DNA of 64,000 bases, taken from assembly GCF_003217295.1 (NCBI RefSeq), contig NZ_QJTJ01000008.1:62001-126000 (forward strand), in the 5' to 3' direction. How positions within the stretch are numbered: position 1 is the stretch's first letter; each line of letters opens with the position of its first letter. Positions 25,591-34,768 of the stretch are shown piece by piece. The stretch is from Ureibacillus chungkukjangi. Its GTDB lineage: Bacteria; Bacillota; Bacilli; Bacillales_A; Planococcaceae. Position numbers and translations under genes: made by a program. Below the pieces are notes generated by a model that was not told where the DNA came from, made no database searches, and saw only the letters and a list, made by a program, of their open reading frames with translations.

Positions 25591-26070
25591 TCATGTAACT
25601 TTCTTAGAACCCTCTAATATATTCTCAATTTGCTTGAAATGATGATGATCATGCTCAATCGAACCCTTTAAGTAGTCTGTCAATATTAAAGCCGTTGAAC
25701 CAATGTTAACTTTCGTTTCCCATAAGTCATCTTCAATATTATTTACTGCAATGATTAGACTTCTTCTTACTTTAATGAATTTTGAAATGATTTCTTCCTT
25801 TGTCTTTGATTGACTTTCCAAGGAACACTGTTGATTTAATTCATCTACTTCTGGTCCTTCTGGAAGTGCCCTATTCTTAAATAAATAAGGTAGGCGACTA
25901 TCTAAAATAAATTGGTCCCATGCTGGTAAATGACCAATAACTTCTGCGATTGTCCATTTCCCTTCTGCAATCGGGGTTCTCCACTGCTCCTCACTTAAAT
26001 TATCCAAATTCCTTACCCACTCGACAGAATTCTCATAATGCATTAAGATTTCCTCTTTGTTTTGGTGCAA
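25591..26070 (-). CDS. DinB-like four-helix bundle protein
   Basis: This 159-residue protein belongs to the DinB/YfiT-like superfamily of metal-binding four-helix bundles. Histidines expected to bind metal lie in TIAEVIGHLPAWDQ (first) and GSIEHDHHHFKQIE (last). Many Bacillus members act as bacillithiol-dependent transferases, others have no known role. The TTG start at 26070 follows AGGAGCTG; an ATG nine codons further in, with AGAGGA upstream, is the alternative. Confidence 0.7.
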   Translation of the reverse strand: MHQNKEEILMHYENSVEWVRNLDNLSEEQWRTPIAEGKWTIAEVIGHLPAWDQFILDSRLPYLFKNRALPEGPEVDELNQQCSLESQSKTKEEIISKFIKVRRSLIIAVNNIEDDLWETKVNIGSTALILTDYLKGSIEHDHHHFKQIENILEGSKKVT

Positions 26071-26165
26071 GAATTTCAGCTCCTATAGGTTTTCTTTTAC
26101 TTTCTATTATTCGTGGAAGATTTAAAAAACTCCTTCCTTATTCGACATTTTTCAGTAAAAAGAAA

Positions 26166-26200
26166 AACAAAAGACCGAAATCACTAATGACTTCGGCTTC
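26166..26200 (-). terminator. Terminator of the P450 gene
   Basis: GCCGAAGTCA pairs with TGATTTCGGTC on the minus strand, with T-rich sequence following. The right side of the hairpin overlaps the P450 stop codon. Confidence 0.7.
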
Positions 26201-27440
26201 TTACAATATGCTCAAGGATAATCTTGCTTTTTGGTATGCTAGGGATATCATCAATTTCAAAGCTCAAATCCTGTTCAGGTAATGTGAATTCCATTCGGTT
26301 TACTAAGTAATCAAGGCTTACCTTCATTACATCAAGTGTAATTTGTTCCCCTGCACAGCGATGACCTAAATAGTAATCACCACCACCCTGTGGAATAAAG
26401 CCAAATGGACTTCCTGGCCAATGTGCAAATCGTTCAGGGTTAAATTTGTGTGGGTCTTCCCATTTCACTGGATCGTGATTTGTCCCATAAAGATCCAATA
26501 GTGTTAATGTGCCTTTTTTAAACTCATAGCTATTCCAAACAAAATCAGATTTAACTTTTGCCACTACAAACGGGAAGAATGGATAAAACCTTCTTACCTC
26601 TTGCACAAAAAGTTTGGAGTAGTCATTAAAGGATTGCAATTTCTCTTTTTCCTCTGGGAATTCGTGGAGTGCGAGAAGAGAAAAATTAATATAGATTGAA
26701 ATAGCAACGATTGGTCTTAGCATATTGATGACTTCAACTGCAACCGTTTCAATATCTAAAAGATTTCCTTTTGTATCCTTATAAAATGCAAATTGATGTA
26801 GAACTGTATTCTGAGGAAACTTTATTTTTCCATCACGCGTATCTTGTATAAGCTGTTGAATCATTTTTTCTGCTTGGTTTCTATAGGTTCTTCCAGCCCA
26901 ATGGTTTGGACCGATTGCTGCAGCTGTTTCAAACATGGAGGCGAGCTCTTTCGTCATTTTTTTAACATCATTTTCATGTATGGGATACCCTATCCATTTG
27001 AACGCTACATTACAAAGCAACTCTTTTACTTCTTCATAAAAGACGATGGATTTCATCTTGCTCCATTTAACAATAGATTGCTCCCATTGCATCTCTGTTA
27101 GCTCAAGTAAATGATTCAAATGCTCTTCAGTCATTACCGACATCAGCATTTTTTTACGGTTTTGGTGTTCCTCATCATCTAAGGTTTGCACAGCATTCTT
27201 TCCAAATAAGGTTTGGACTACTCGATTAGGGGCAGCATCTTTCCTTTGAAATTTTTGCGGGTCGTAAAAAATTTGTGCAGCCTCTTCTCCGATCATACAA
27301 ATCGCTTTTCTTCCTAAAAGCCTTGTCTCAAATACATTAGAACTAAGCTTTTCACTTCTATTTAGGATGAAGTGATATCCTTCTTTTAAAAGCGCAATAC
27401 TATGATCGATTCCTTCATCTTTTGGCATTTGATTTTCCAT
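26184..27440 (-). CDS. cypC: CYP152-type cytochrome P450 (fatty-acid peroxygenase)
   Basis: This 418-residue heme enzyme resembles CypC/CYP152 peroxygenases, which hydroxylate fatty acids using hydrogen peroxide. The heme-binding loop [14 protein letters not shown] places the proximal cysteine near residue 362. The I helix has LRPIVA, with the Arg-Pro pair that replaces the usual acid-alcohol pair and anchors the fatty-acid carboxylate in this family. ATG at 27440 follows AGAGGTGA; a GTG three codons upstream overlaps that site. It is monocistronic with its own terminator and no redox partner gene nearby, as expected for a peroxygenase. Confidence 0.88.
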   Translation of the reverse strand: MENQMPKDEGIDHSIALLKEGYHFILNRSEKLSSNVFETRLLGRKAICMIGEEAAQIFYDPQKFQRKDAAPNRVVQTLFGKNAVQTLDDEEHQNRKKMLMSVMTEEHLNHLLELTEMQWEQSIVKWSKMKSIVFYEEVKELLCNVAFKWIGYPIHENDVKKMTKELASMFETAAAIGPNHWAGRTYRNQAEKMIQQLIQDTRDGKIKFPQNTVLHQFAFYKDTKGNLLDIETVAVEVINMLRPIVAISIYINFSLLALHEFPEEKEKLQSFNDYSKLFVQEVRRFYPFFPFVVAKVKSDFVWNSYEFKKGTLTLLDLYGTNHDPVKWEDPHKFNPERFAHWPGSPFGFIPQGGGDYYLGHRCAGEQITLDVMKVSLDYLVNRMEFTLPEQDLSFEIDDIPSIPKSKIILEHIVRSRSH

Positions 27441-27558
27441 ATTTGTCACCTCTTTTTCCGTTCGCTTCTTTTAGTCTTTGTAAACCATTATTGTTTATAC
27501 TTACCCTCACACAATATTAGAAAACATGACTTATCGCCAAGCCTTTTTTATCTACTAA

Positions 27559-27597
27559 AAAACACCAAAATGCTTCTGATACAGCAATTTGGTGTTA
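27559..27597 (-). terminator. Terminator of the papain-like hydrolase gene
   Basis: AACACCAAA-TGCT (27561-27574) pairs with AGCA-TTTGGTGTT (27583-27596); the minus strand continues with TTTTTT. Confidence 0.85.
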
Positions 27598-27603
27598 GCG
27601 AAA

Positions 27604-28164
27604 TTAATAAATAATAGGATAAACCTGATTTGAAGCATCATTTTCAAGCAGGTCTGCTAATTGTCCTTCAAATTCTAATCGAAGGTTCTTCATATTTCGC
27701 AAATCATTTGGTGACACAAGGGAAATGGGCTTATGGATTTGACTAATTCCGCCTTCATTTAAAACCTGAGCAACAAATTCTGAGCAAAAGAAAGCATGTT
27801 TTCTTTGATACGGTTTATTGATTATAAAAGTAATAAGTCCTATAAGATTATAACGATAAAGATGTTTTTCCATCTCAATTTTATAGATAAAAGATTTCAT
27901 TCTATTAATTTGAATTTCCGATACGTCAAAACTATAAATAGCACATCTCGCATTTTTAAATAATCCTTGTCTTACATCCTCATTTACAAATCCACCAATA
28001 AAAGGATTCCGAGGTCTTTTACGTCCAAAACTGTAGACTTCGTTGAAATTTTCATCAAATACAATCGATGCATGGTTATAAGGCTTTTTTGTATATAGCT
28101 TAACCATCCTTGTAAACATCGTACCTGTATCAGTCAGTAATAAATATACCTTCTTCCTTTCCAT
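27604..28164 (-). CDS. Permuted papain-like (YiiX/YaeF-type) hydrolase
   Basis: This 186-residue protein starts MERKKVYLLLTDTGTMFTRM. A histidine sits in KPYNHASIVFDE and a candidate nucleophilic cysteine in HAFFCSEFVAQVL, the order expected for circularly permuted NlpC/P60 or YiiX-like cysteine hydrolases. Such enzymes cut peptide, amide or acyl bonds; the substrate here is unknown. There is no signal peptide, so it is probably cytoplasmic. ATG at 28164 follows AAGGGG; a start further upstream lacks a ribosome site. Confidence 0.65.
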   Translation of the reverse strand: MERKKVYLLLTDTGTMFTRMVKLYTKKPYNHASIVFDENFNEVYSFGRKRPRNPFIGGFVNEDVRQGLFKNARCAIYSFDVSEIQINRMKSFIYKIEMEKHLYRYNLIGLITFIINKPYQRKHAFFCSEFVAQVLNEGGISQIHKPISLVSPNDLRNMKNLRLEFEGQLADLLENDASNQVYPIIY

Positions 28165-28476
28165 CCTATTACCCCTTCGTTTATATCTCACTATTAATAA
28201 TAGAATACCGACTTTGTTCTGTTAACCGACTGAGGAAATAGTTAAGTATAAGACCTAAGACGTAGTTTCACTGTTTTCATTGATAAGAGTCCTATAATAA
28301 CCGTGCATAAAAGCTAAACAATAGCATAGTTGTTTTTATGAAAAGAGTTCTGATAATAGAACCCTTTTAAAAGAAATTTTTAATCCAAAAACATATCTGC
28401 TGATTCAGAACTTTAGTTACTATATAATATCTTAAGACTAATTATATTTACCTTTTATTTTTAAGGAGAAGACTAT
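28165..28476. other. Divergent intergenic region
   Basis: This 310-base gap separates two divergent genes. It holds an imperfect hairpin (AAAAGAGTTCT at 28341-28351 with AGAACCCTTTT at 28358-28368) and a TATAAT at 28423-28428 that may serve the rightward gene. Nothing else was seen. Confidence 0.4.
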
Positions 28477-28851
28477 ATGAAAATAGACCGAGAAGTCCAA
28501 TTGTTAGAACGAGCAATTTCACAAAGCGATTATCCACAAGCTCGCAAAATTATCGAACTACATATCGATAAATTTAAAAAACAGTTTGTCCGTTCAACAT
28601 TAAGTATGGAAGCACTAGCCTTGGTAAATGTTGTTTTGAATTTTCATGGCGATGCGGATAACAAAGATGTGTACTCAAGAGAAACACTGCTGATCATTCA
28701 GCATATCAATAAGCTTGCAAGAGATTTTAGATTTGCTGAGATAAAACGCTTCTCTTTTTTACAGAAGGAGTTATTATCAAATCCTAAAATTTATGATGCT
28801 TTAAGTTCAGATGCTAAGGCATTAATCGCCCCTCCTACTAAAGAAAGCTAA
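28477..28851 (+). CDS. Conserved hypothetical protein, 124 aa
   Basis: I do not recognise this family. The 124-residue soluble protein is mostly predicted helix, rich in Lys, Glu and Leu (QLLERAISQSDYPQARKIIE, then HINKLARDFRFAEIKRFSFL), with the feel of a small helical-repeat protein. ATG follows TAAGGAGAAG by a normal distance, so translation looks real. It stands alone and converges on the BCCT gene across a shared hairpin. Confidence 0.6.
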   Translation: MKIDREVQLLERAISQSDYPQARKIIELHIDKFKKQFVRSTLSMEALALVNVVLNFHGDADNKDVYSRETLLIIQHINKLARDFRFAEIKRFSFLQKELLSNPKIYDALSSDAKALIAPPTKES

Positions 28852-28852
28852 A

Positions 28853-28883
28853 AAAATAATCCCGGAGCATATATCTCCGGGAC
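28853..28883 (-). terminator. Terminator of the BCCT gene
   Basis: TCCCGGAG (28860-28867) pairs perfectly with CTCCGGGA (28875-28882). The minus strand then runs TTATTTTTTT. Confidence 0.88.
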
Positions 28884-28898
28884 ATAATTCTATATTTA

Positions 28899-30464
28899 TT
28901 ACTTACGGAATTTCTGCTGTTCGTTCTCGCGCTCAATATGTTCGCGCATTTTCTTTAATCGTTTAATTTCGTGTTTTTTAATCGGGATCATTTCCTTGCT
29001 TAGCATTTTCCATAGGGTGATACCAAGTAATAAAATGATAAAGATAAATGGCAAAGCAGCTATCAAGGAAGCTGTTTGCAGGGCATCTAATCCACCCGCA
29101 TATAGTAAAACACCAGAAATTGCCGCCATTAATACTCCCCATGTTAATTTCGTAATAACTGCCGGATTAATAGCACCATTCGAGGTCATGCTAGCCATGA
29201 TAAAAGTTGCTGAATCGGCTGATGTTATTAGGAATGTGAAAATAAGAATGATTCCAATAACAGATGCAATCATCGATAAGGGTAGATTATTTAAGGTTTG
29301 AAATAGAGCAACAGTAACATCTTCATTTACCAATGTCGCAATACCCGTATTTTCATGTAAATCGTACCACAGCGCTGTCCCACCAAATGTTGCAATCCAA
29401 AAACAAGAAATTACTGGAGGTACAATTAGTACACCGAATATAAATTCTCGTATTGTTCTCCCTCTTGAAACCCTCGCAATAAAGGCTCCCACGAACGGTG
29501 ACCAAGAAATAGCCCAAGCCCAATAAAACACTGTCCAATCCTTAACCCAAGTATCCTCTTTATAAGGCTGCAGGCGCAAACTGTATTCAACGAAATGCGA
29601 TATATAATCTCCTACCGCTAACGTAAAGGTTTCCATGATAAACACTGTTGGTCCCATAATAAATACAAAGGCGAGTAAAAGTATGGCTAATCCCATATTG
29701 ACGTTACTTAAAATTTTAATACCCTTTTGTAAACCAGTTGTGGAGGATAGCATATAGCCAATAAACATCAGCCCAATGATTCCGACCTGTACTAAAAAAT
29801 TAATAGGCACACCAAATACCGCATTCAACCCACCATTCGTCTGTAAAACCCCTAATCCTATAGAGGTTGCTACTCCCATAACTGTTGCTATTACTGCAAA
29901 AATATCGATAAGATTCTTTATCCCCTTTTTTGAGCCTACTATCGGCTCTAAAGACGTCGAGATAAGCAAATCCTTCTTTCTGTTAAATTGCATATAGCAC
30001 ATGATAAGTCCCATCAATGCATAAACAGACCATTGACTGATCCCCCAGTGGAAGAACGAATAGCCCATAGCAAGTCTTGCTGCATCTGTTGTTAAAGGCT
30101 CCACATTATCATTTGGTGTCGTGAAAAAGTGACTCATTGGTTCAGCTACTCCCCAAAAGACTAGCCCTACTCCTAGACCTGCTGAAAACAGCATTGAAAT
30201 CCAAGTCATATAGGAGAAATCAGGCTTTGCATCGTTTCCCCCTAGACGGATTGATCCAAATCTACTGATTGCTAGGAATAGTAAGAAGAGAATAATGACA
30301 AAAACTGCCAGTAAATAGAACCATGAGAAATTACGTGTTGTCATATCAAATATATTACTAGCAACTTCACCAAAACGGACTGGAAACAACGCACCTAAAA
30401 TAACTAATAATAAAATAACTAAGGCGGCGATAGTAAATACAGGATTTTTTATAATTTCCTTCAC
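28899..30464 (-). CDS. BCCT family betaine/choline/carnitine transporter
   Basis: This 521-residue sodium- or proton-coupled transporter of compatible solutes (OpuD/BetL type) has 12 helices and the family block MTWISMLFSAGLGVGLVFWG with VAEP, followed later by the tryptophan-rich WTVFYWAWAISWSPFVGAFI. The GTG start at 30464 lies 10 bases after GAGGAG; an ATG six codons upstream precedes that site and has none of its own. The short charged C-terminal tail may act in osmosensing. Substrate is probably glycine betaine by family, not proven. Confidence 0.88.
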   Translation of the reverse strand: MKEIIKNPVFTIAALVILLLVILGALFPVRFGEVASNIFDMTTRNFSWFYLLAVFVIILFLLFLAISRFGSIRLGGNDAKPDFSYMTWISMLFSAGLGVGLVFWGVAEPMSHFFTTPNDNVEPLTTDAARLAMGYSFFHWGISQWSVYALMGLIMCYMQFNRKKDLLISTSLEPIVGSKKGIKNLIDIFAVIATVMGVATSIGLGVLQTNGGLNAVFGVPINFLVQVGIIGLMFIGYMLSSTTGLQKGIKILSNVNMGLAILLLAFVFIMGPTVFIMETFTLAVGDYISHFVEYSLRLQPYKEDTWVKDWTVFYWAWAISWSPFVGAFIARVSRGRTIREFIFGVLIVPPVISCFWIATFGGTALWYDLHENTGIATLVNEDVTVALFQTLNNLPLSMIASVIGIILIFTFLITSADSATFIMASMTSNGAINPAVITKLTWGVLMAAISGVLLYAGGLDALQTASLIAALPFIFIILLLGITLWKMLSKEMIPIKKHEIKRLKKMREHIERENEQQKFRK

Positions 30465-30582
30465 AAAAAAACAACTCCTCATAACGGATAACTTAACTTA
30501 TATTCCCCTATTGCTTCAGAAGTAAACATTATAAATAGCACATTAATATCGAGGATTTTTAGATATATGTAGATAAATGAAA

Positions 30583-30603
30583 AAACCCGGAATAATCCGG
30601 GCT
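30583..30603 (-). terminator. Terminator of the YpzG-like gene
   Basis: CCCGGA (30586-30591) and TCCGGG (30596-30601) form a stem; six T follow on the minus strand. Confidence 0.75.
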
Positions 30604-30610
30604 TTCGATT

Positions 30611-30766
30611 TTACGTAAATCTGCTAACTTTCGCCGCCGTTCTCAATAATTGGTTATGAAGAGATATCTTCGTTTCACCATTCATCTGAGATTTATGAAA
30701 CTTCGGCTTTTCCCAGTTACGGTGATTCTTTGAAGAATTAGGATCTAAAATGCCCTTTTTTCCCAT
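30611..30766 (-). CDS. Small YpzG-like protein, 51 aa
   Basis: This 51-residue protein is MGKKGILDPNSSKNHRNWEK, then PKFHKSQMNGETKISLHNQL and LRTAAKVSRFT. The W-x-K-P-K, SQ(V/M)NGET pattern resembles the small YpzG family of Bacillus, whose function is unknown. It is strongly basic. ATG at 30766 follows AGGGGTG by a suitable distance, and a terminator lies just downstream. A similar leader and terminator recur about 250 bases upstream. Confidence 0.6.
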   Translation of the reverse strand: MGKKGILDPNSSKNHRNWEKPKFHKSQMNGETKISLHNQLLRTAAKVSRFT

Positions 30767-31199
30767 CGGTCACACCCCTGTTTTAAGATAGTAGATTTCT
30801 AACGTGAAATCAAAATTAGTATGATGCAGTCACCGTAAATCATGCGTTATTTTTATTTTTTCATGGGAACTATTTATTTTAATAAAAGAAAAAACCCGGA
30901 ATATAAATTCCGGGCATGTTCACAAAACTTCCATGATGCATAAAACTAAAAAAGCCTTTACGCTAAATTAGCTTTAGTGTTCTAGAGACATTTGGACTTG
31001 CATCCTAATGCTGCAACGGTAACACCCCTGTTCATCATGTTTTATATCTTTGTGAAGCTGTAATTAGTATGGAATGTTTTTTATTTTTTATTCCTCTAAA
31101 AAAATAATACTTCTTTGCCCACTTTCTTTAGAAAATCTCAATCGTAGGGGAACACTTTTTTCCCCCTTCCATATTTTATAAAGGAAAGGGGCGATAAAT
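30767..31199. other. Intergenic region with a second small transcription unit
   Basis: This 430-base gap contains a strong minus-strand terminator at 30888-30914 and, on the same strand, AACAGGGGTGT-ACCG-TG near 31015-31031, which nearly repeats the ribosome-site region of the YpzG-like gene. Only very short ORFs lie between the two (for example 17 codons from an ATG near 31035). It could be a decayed small gene, a tiny peptide gene or a small RNA. Confidence 0.4.
30888..30914 (-). terminator. Terminator in the intergenic region
   Basis: CCCGGAA (30895-30901) pairs with TTCCGGG (30908-30914); six T follow on the minus strand. It closely resembles the YpzG terminator and ends a transcript with no recognised gene. 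Confidence 0.75.
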
Positions 31200-31502
31200 A
31201 TGGTTTCGATAGAACCACTTGAAATAGACGGACACATGTTTACTGCTGTTACTGTACGGTTACCAAAAACGACACTTTTAACTGTTTCAAACGAAAACGG
31301 CTACATTATGTGCGGGGCATTGGATGTTGGTTTGCTAAATAGCAAGCTGGCCGATCGTAAAATTATTGCTGGTCGTGCTGTCGGAGTAAAAACAATCGAT
31401 GAGTTATTAAAAGCGCCACTAGAGTCCGTTACTCATGAAGCAGAAAAATTAGGTATTGTAAAAGGTACAGTCGGTGAAGACGCATTAAAAATGATGATTT
31501 AA
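31200..31502 (+). CDS. YunC family protein (DUF1805)
   Basis: This 100-residue protein matches the YunC/DUF1805 family: IEPLEIDGHMFTAVTVRLPK at the N-terminus, the central CGALDVGLLNSKLADRKIIA, and GRAVGVKTIDELL. Function is unknown. In Bacillus subtilis yunC lies beside yunD; here a YunD-like gene is about 21 kb away. ATG follows AAAGGGGCG, and a terminator follows the gene directly. Confidence 0.82.
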   Translation: MVSIEPLEIDGHMFTAVTVRLPKTTLLTVSNENGYIMCGALDVGLLNSKLADRKIIAGRAVGVKTIDELLKAPLESVTHEAEKLGIVKGTVGEDALKMMI

Positions 31503-31541
31503 CAAAAAGACCTGAGAAAATTATATTCTCGGGTCTTTTTC
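31503..31541 (+). terminator. Terminator of the yunC-like gene
   Basis: AAAGACC-TGAGAA pairs with TTCTC-GGGTCTTT, followed by TTTCG. Confidence 0.8.
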
Positions 31542-31653
31542 GTTCTTCATATTGAAAAAAATAAGCTATAACAAGATATTTCTCACCGTATAGCCAAAAT
31601 TTTAACGGTTAAAATAAATCCAATCTCAAAATTAGGTTAACAGGGGTGAAACT

Positions 31654-32775
31654 ATGAAAAAATTTCCTAAAATCATAATTAGTTTCATACTTTTTTTTAG
31701 TTTAGGAAGTACCGTTCTAATTCTTGCACAAGAAAATCAAGAAACCGACGCCGTTGAATCCAAATCCCCCAATGTAGATATAACCATTACAGGTGAGGCA
31801 GATGAACAGCTCCTCGATCAACTTACTACAAATTTAAAAGCTGAAAGCGAAGAGGAAATCGATGCAGAGGAATCCATTAGAGGGTCAAATCAATACATCG
31901 ATATGGACCAATTTAGAAAAAGATATCTTGACATTCCTTATACTGAATCAGATAACGACAGACAACAATTAGACATTGTATTTCCGCCATTCGGGAATCC
32001 GCCTTATAAAGTAATCGTGGCACTTCATGGAGGTGGATGGTCAAGCGGAGACCGTAAATCCGCATCTCTTAGGAATATTCAAATGGCTGCACAACAAGGT
32101 TATGTAGTAGTAAATGTTGGTTATCGTCTATCAGACCAAGCAAAATGGCCAGCTCAGCTTTATGATGTAAAAGCTGCCATCCGATATATACGGGCCAATG
32201 CAAAGCAATATCGATTTGACACACGGAATATCGTCGTATGGGGGAATTCAGCCGGAGGACATTTGGCGAGTATGCTCGCTGCAACCAATGGGATGGAAGA
32301 GATGGAGGATCTTTCAATGGGCAATCCTAAAGCTTCCTCTGAGGTACAAGGAGTTGTATCCTGGTACGGAATTTCAGACATTACAACCCTTCCAGATGCC
32401 AGTATCAATATTGCAAACAGGCTTATGGGGTTCAATGTTCGAGAAAAAACAGATGAAGCAAAGGTTGCTAGCCCTATTTATCATGTAACAAAGGACTTCC
32501 CGCCAATATATATGATACATGGCACAAACGACCGAATCGTCCCCTTCGAGCAATCTGTTGACTTCGCAAAGAAAATCAATCAAGTAACCGAAAAAAAACA
32601 AGCATCGTTAAAACTTCACATTAATGCAACACACGGAGATAATGATATAAGAAATGTAACCAATGTGGATGAAACCATGAACTTTATCGATAAAATTATG
32701 TATCCAGAACGAAAAAACCCTTACCGTACAAGAAAGTATAACGAAATCAAAACATCCTCCGAAAAAGCTTCTTAA
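31654..32775 (+). CDS. Secreted alpha/beta hydrolase (esterase/lipase)
   Basis: This 373-residue protein has an N-terminal signal peptide or anchor (first 25 residues) and an acidic linker of about 50 residues, then a carboxylesterase domain of the hormone-sensitive-lipase/BD-FAE type. The oxyanion motif HGGG is at 125-128, the nucleophile elbow GNSAGG at 197-202 with S199, the acid in HGTNDRIVP and the histidine in ATHGD. It probably hydrolyses esters outside the cell or at the membrane. ATG follows a GGGGTGA site. It is a single gene with its own terminator. Confidence 0.82.
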   Translation: MKKFPKIIISFILFFSLGSTVLILAQENQETDAVESKSPNVDITITGEADEQLLDQLTTNLKAESEEEIDAEESIRGSNQYIDMDQFRKRYLDIPYTESDNDRQQLDIVFPPFGNPPYKVIVALHGGGWSSGDRKSASLRNIQMAAQQGYVVVNVGYRLSDQAKWPAQLYDVKAAIRYIRANAKQYRFDTRNIVVWGNSAGGHLASMLAATNGMEEMEDLSMGNPKASSEVQGVVSWYGISDITTLPDASINIANRLMGFNVREKTDEAKVASPIYHVTKDFPPIYMIHGTNDRIVPFEQSVDFAKKINQVTEKKQASLKLHINATHGDNDIRNVTNVDETMNFIDKIMYPERKNPYRTRKYNEIKTSSEKAS

Positions 32776-32777
32776 TT

Positions 32778-32818
32778 AAATAGAGACGTTCTTATGAATT
32801 GACGTCTCTATTTTTATT
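32778..32818 (+). terminator. Terminator of the esterase gene
   Basis: AAATAGAGACG (32778-32788) pairs with CGTCTCTATTT (32803-32813), followed by TTATTTC. Confidence 0.8.
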
Positions 32819-32929
32819 TCTTAAAACTCACTATATCCTTTTTATCTCCATGTCCAACATTTATAATTCATCAATAATGTGTTAAAATCAAATCGATAAA
32901 GCGAAACCACATTAGGGGGAGAATATTCA

Positions 32930-33157
32930 ATGGGTAACTCAGTTATAAAACCAAATGCTAAAATTAGTCCAGAACGCGAAAGTGAAGCATTGGCTATTCG
33001 TAATAACTTAATTATTGAACTATTAGTTAGTGTATTAGATGAACAATTAGTTATCGAACGTCATATTTTACGTGAACGTTTAGCAAACCTTATCGAACTT
33101 GCTAAATATGATGAAGAGCTTACAGAAACTCTTCACGCTACAATTAATAAATTATAA
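32930..33157 (+). CDS. Conserved hypothetical protein, 75 aa
   Basis: I do not recognise this small acidic helical protein of 75 residues (ERESEALAIRNNLIIELLVS, then VLDEQLVIERHILRERLANL). It has no membrane segment or signal peptide. AGGGGGAGA lies 8 or so bases before the ATG, and a long perfect hairpin follows, so it is probably a real gene. Confidence 0.55.
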   Translation: MGNSVIKPNAKISPERESEALAIRNNLIIELLVSVLDEQLVIERHILRERLANLIELAKYDEELTETLHATINKL

Positions 33158-33162
33158 TTCCC

Positions 33163-33209
33163 ACATATAAAAGAGTCGCTTATTTAAAAGGAGCGACTCT
33201 TTTATATGT
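33163..33209. terminator. Bidirectional terminator
   Basis: An 18-bp perfect stem (33163-33180 with 33192-33209; ACATATAAAAGAGTCGCT on the left) with TTTTATATGT on the right. It can end transcription in either direction. Confidence 0.85.
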
Positions 33210-33297
33210 TCTTAGCTCTATATTTTAAAATAAATTAACAAATATTCACTTCCGGACAAGCATAGACTTTCCTTATCAAAGCGAAAGGATGGTGTAT

Positions 33298-33561
33298 GTG
33301 GCGTCTGCATTACTTTATATGGTATTGATTCGCGTAATATCTGGAAGTTTAGAGCTTACAGTTGCTGGACTAATGTATAAAACTCATGATTTGGAAAAAG
33401 CTTTAGCACTAAATTCCATGCTGGCTTTAGTGGGACCCTGCGTTCTAATTCTTACGACTGGACTAGGCGTTGCTGGATTAGGAGATAAGATTTCTTTCCC
33501 TAAAATCATTTGCATATTTAGCGGTGTTTTGTTAATTTTACTGAGCTTAAAAATGAAATAA
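33298..33561 (+). CDS. YqhV family membrane protein (DUF2619)
   Basis: This 87-residue protein has three hydrophobic segments and the pattern IRVISGSLELTVAGLM, LALNSMLALVGPCVLILTTG and GVAGLGDKISFPKI, matching the YqhV/DUF2619 family of unknown function. In Bacillus subtilis yqhV lies next to the spoIIIA sporulation operon, but not here. The GTG at 33298 is preferred because AAAGGA lies 8 bases upstream; an ATG at 33289 abuts that site. Confidence 0.72.
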   Translation: MASALLYMVLIRVISGSLELTVAGLMYKTHDLEKALALNSMLALVGPCVLILTTGLGVAGLGDKISFPKIICIFSGVLLILLSLKMK

Positions 33562-33574
33562 TTTAATTATCCCC

Positions 33575-34537
33575 TTATTTAAACCAGCCTTTTTTTCTAA
33601 ACCAAAGTAACATAGCAGCACCGATTAACAGCATTAAGAATAGTGAAAATATATACCCATATCTCCACGACAGCTCCGGCATATTCTCAAAGTTCATTCC
33701 ATAAATACCCGCTATAAAGGTCAATGGTGCAAATATAGATGTAATAATGGTAAGTAGCTTCATGACATTATTGGTTTGATGAGAGTTTAATGATAAATAA
33801 CTATCCCGAATATCGGCCGTGACTTCTCGGTTTGACATAACCATTTCCGAAAGCTTAAGTAGATGATCGTATATATCGGAAAAGTATTCTCTTCTTTCCC
33901 CAATCCGATTAACATTTAAATGATGAGAATTTAATATCCGGTAAAGTAAATCCCGCATTGGATTCACGGAATGCAATAGATTTAATAGCATATTTCTTGT
34001 TTCAAACAGCTCATCCATGAGATGATTCATTGATTTCTTGTTTGTATTCTCAATCATTTTTTCTAATTCATCTTCTATCTTATAAATAAGTGGGAAATAA
34101 TTATCGACGAGTTTATCTAATATCTCATAAAAAATATAATACGGATCCCAGCCTGTTAAGGATTCTTGTGATAAAAACCTGCTCCATACTTTCGATACCT
34201 CTTCAGAAGGTACCTTATGAAAGGTAACGATACAGCTTTCACCAACAAAAAAATCTAATTCATCCTTGATAATACGCTCGTCTTGTTCTCTGAGAATGTG
34301 AGTTACATAAAATGTATAGCTTTTATAATAGTCTAATTTAGGACGCTGAAAATCATGTACACAGTCTTCAATGGCAAGTGGATGGAAGTGAAATGTTTCG
34401 GAAAGATGTTTTATTTCATCCTCTGTAGGCTCACTAAAGTCTACCCAAAACCATTTATAATCCGATAGAACCGCTTGATTAATGGCGATATTTTTTTCTA
34501 AATGATTGTCATTTGTAATGCCTATAAAATTTATCAT
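33575..34537 (-). CDS. corA: CorA-type magnesium/cobalt transporter
   Basis: This 320-residue protein has a large N-terminal cytoplasmic domain with long helices and two C-terminal membrane helices. The GMN selectivity motif is seen in FIAGIYGMNFENMPEL, and the short basic tail RKKGWFK follows the second helix. CorA pentamers take up Mg2+ by channel-like flow. ATG at 34537 was chosen because AAAGGG lies about 9 bases upstream and the length then equals the family norm; an upstream in-frame extension to 34633 lacks a ribosome site. Confidence 0.9.
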   Translation of the reverse strand: MINFIGITNDNHLEKNIAINQAVLSDYKWFWVDFSEPTEDEIKHLSETFHFHPLAIEDCVHDFQRPKLDYYKSYTFYVTHILREQDERIIKDELDFFVGESCIVTFHKVPSEEVSKVWSRFLSQESLTGWDPYYIFYEILDKLVDNYFPLIYKIEDELEKMIENTNKKSMNHLMDELFETRNMLLNLLHSVNPMRDLLYRILNSHHLNVNRIGERREYFSDIYDHLLKLSEMVMSNREVTADIRDSYLSLNSHQTNNVMKLLTIITSIFAPLTFIAGIYGMNFENMPELSWRYGYIFSLFLMLLIGAAMLLWFRKKGWFK

Positions 34538-34725
34538 TGGATTAAACCCTTTCAAAACATTCAATAGTAAAAGGATATTCCCTTTTTGACGAGAAAATAA
34601 ACTTAAGAACTGGACATGTACTCTTTTGAACAAACAAGAAGGAGAAACTTTTATAAGTAATAGTATGTGACTGAGTGAAAGTGGTTAATCTTCATCGGAT
34701 TAGAAAACTTAGCTTTAAGGTCTAA

Positions 34726-34766
34726 AAAATGCCTAGTCTCTATTTATATGAGACCAGGCATTTTTA
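34726..34766 (-). terminator. Terminator of the opuC-like operon
   Basis: AATGCCTAGTCTC (34728-34740) pairs with GAGACCAGGCATT (34750-34762) with one mismatch; the minus strand continues TTTTTTAG. Confidence 0.82.
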
Positions 34767-34768
34767 TA

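Noticed and set aside
31009-31040. 17-codon ORF MNRGVTVAALGCKSKCL
   Set aside because: It overlaps the repeated AGGGGTG site rather than following it, so it is not a convincing gene; it is mentioned only as part of the twin-unit finding.
33289-33297. Upstream ATG for the YqhV-like gene
   Set aside because: It directly abuts the AAAGG ribosome site; the GTG nine bases later has proper spacing.
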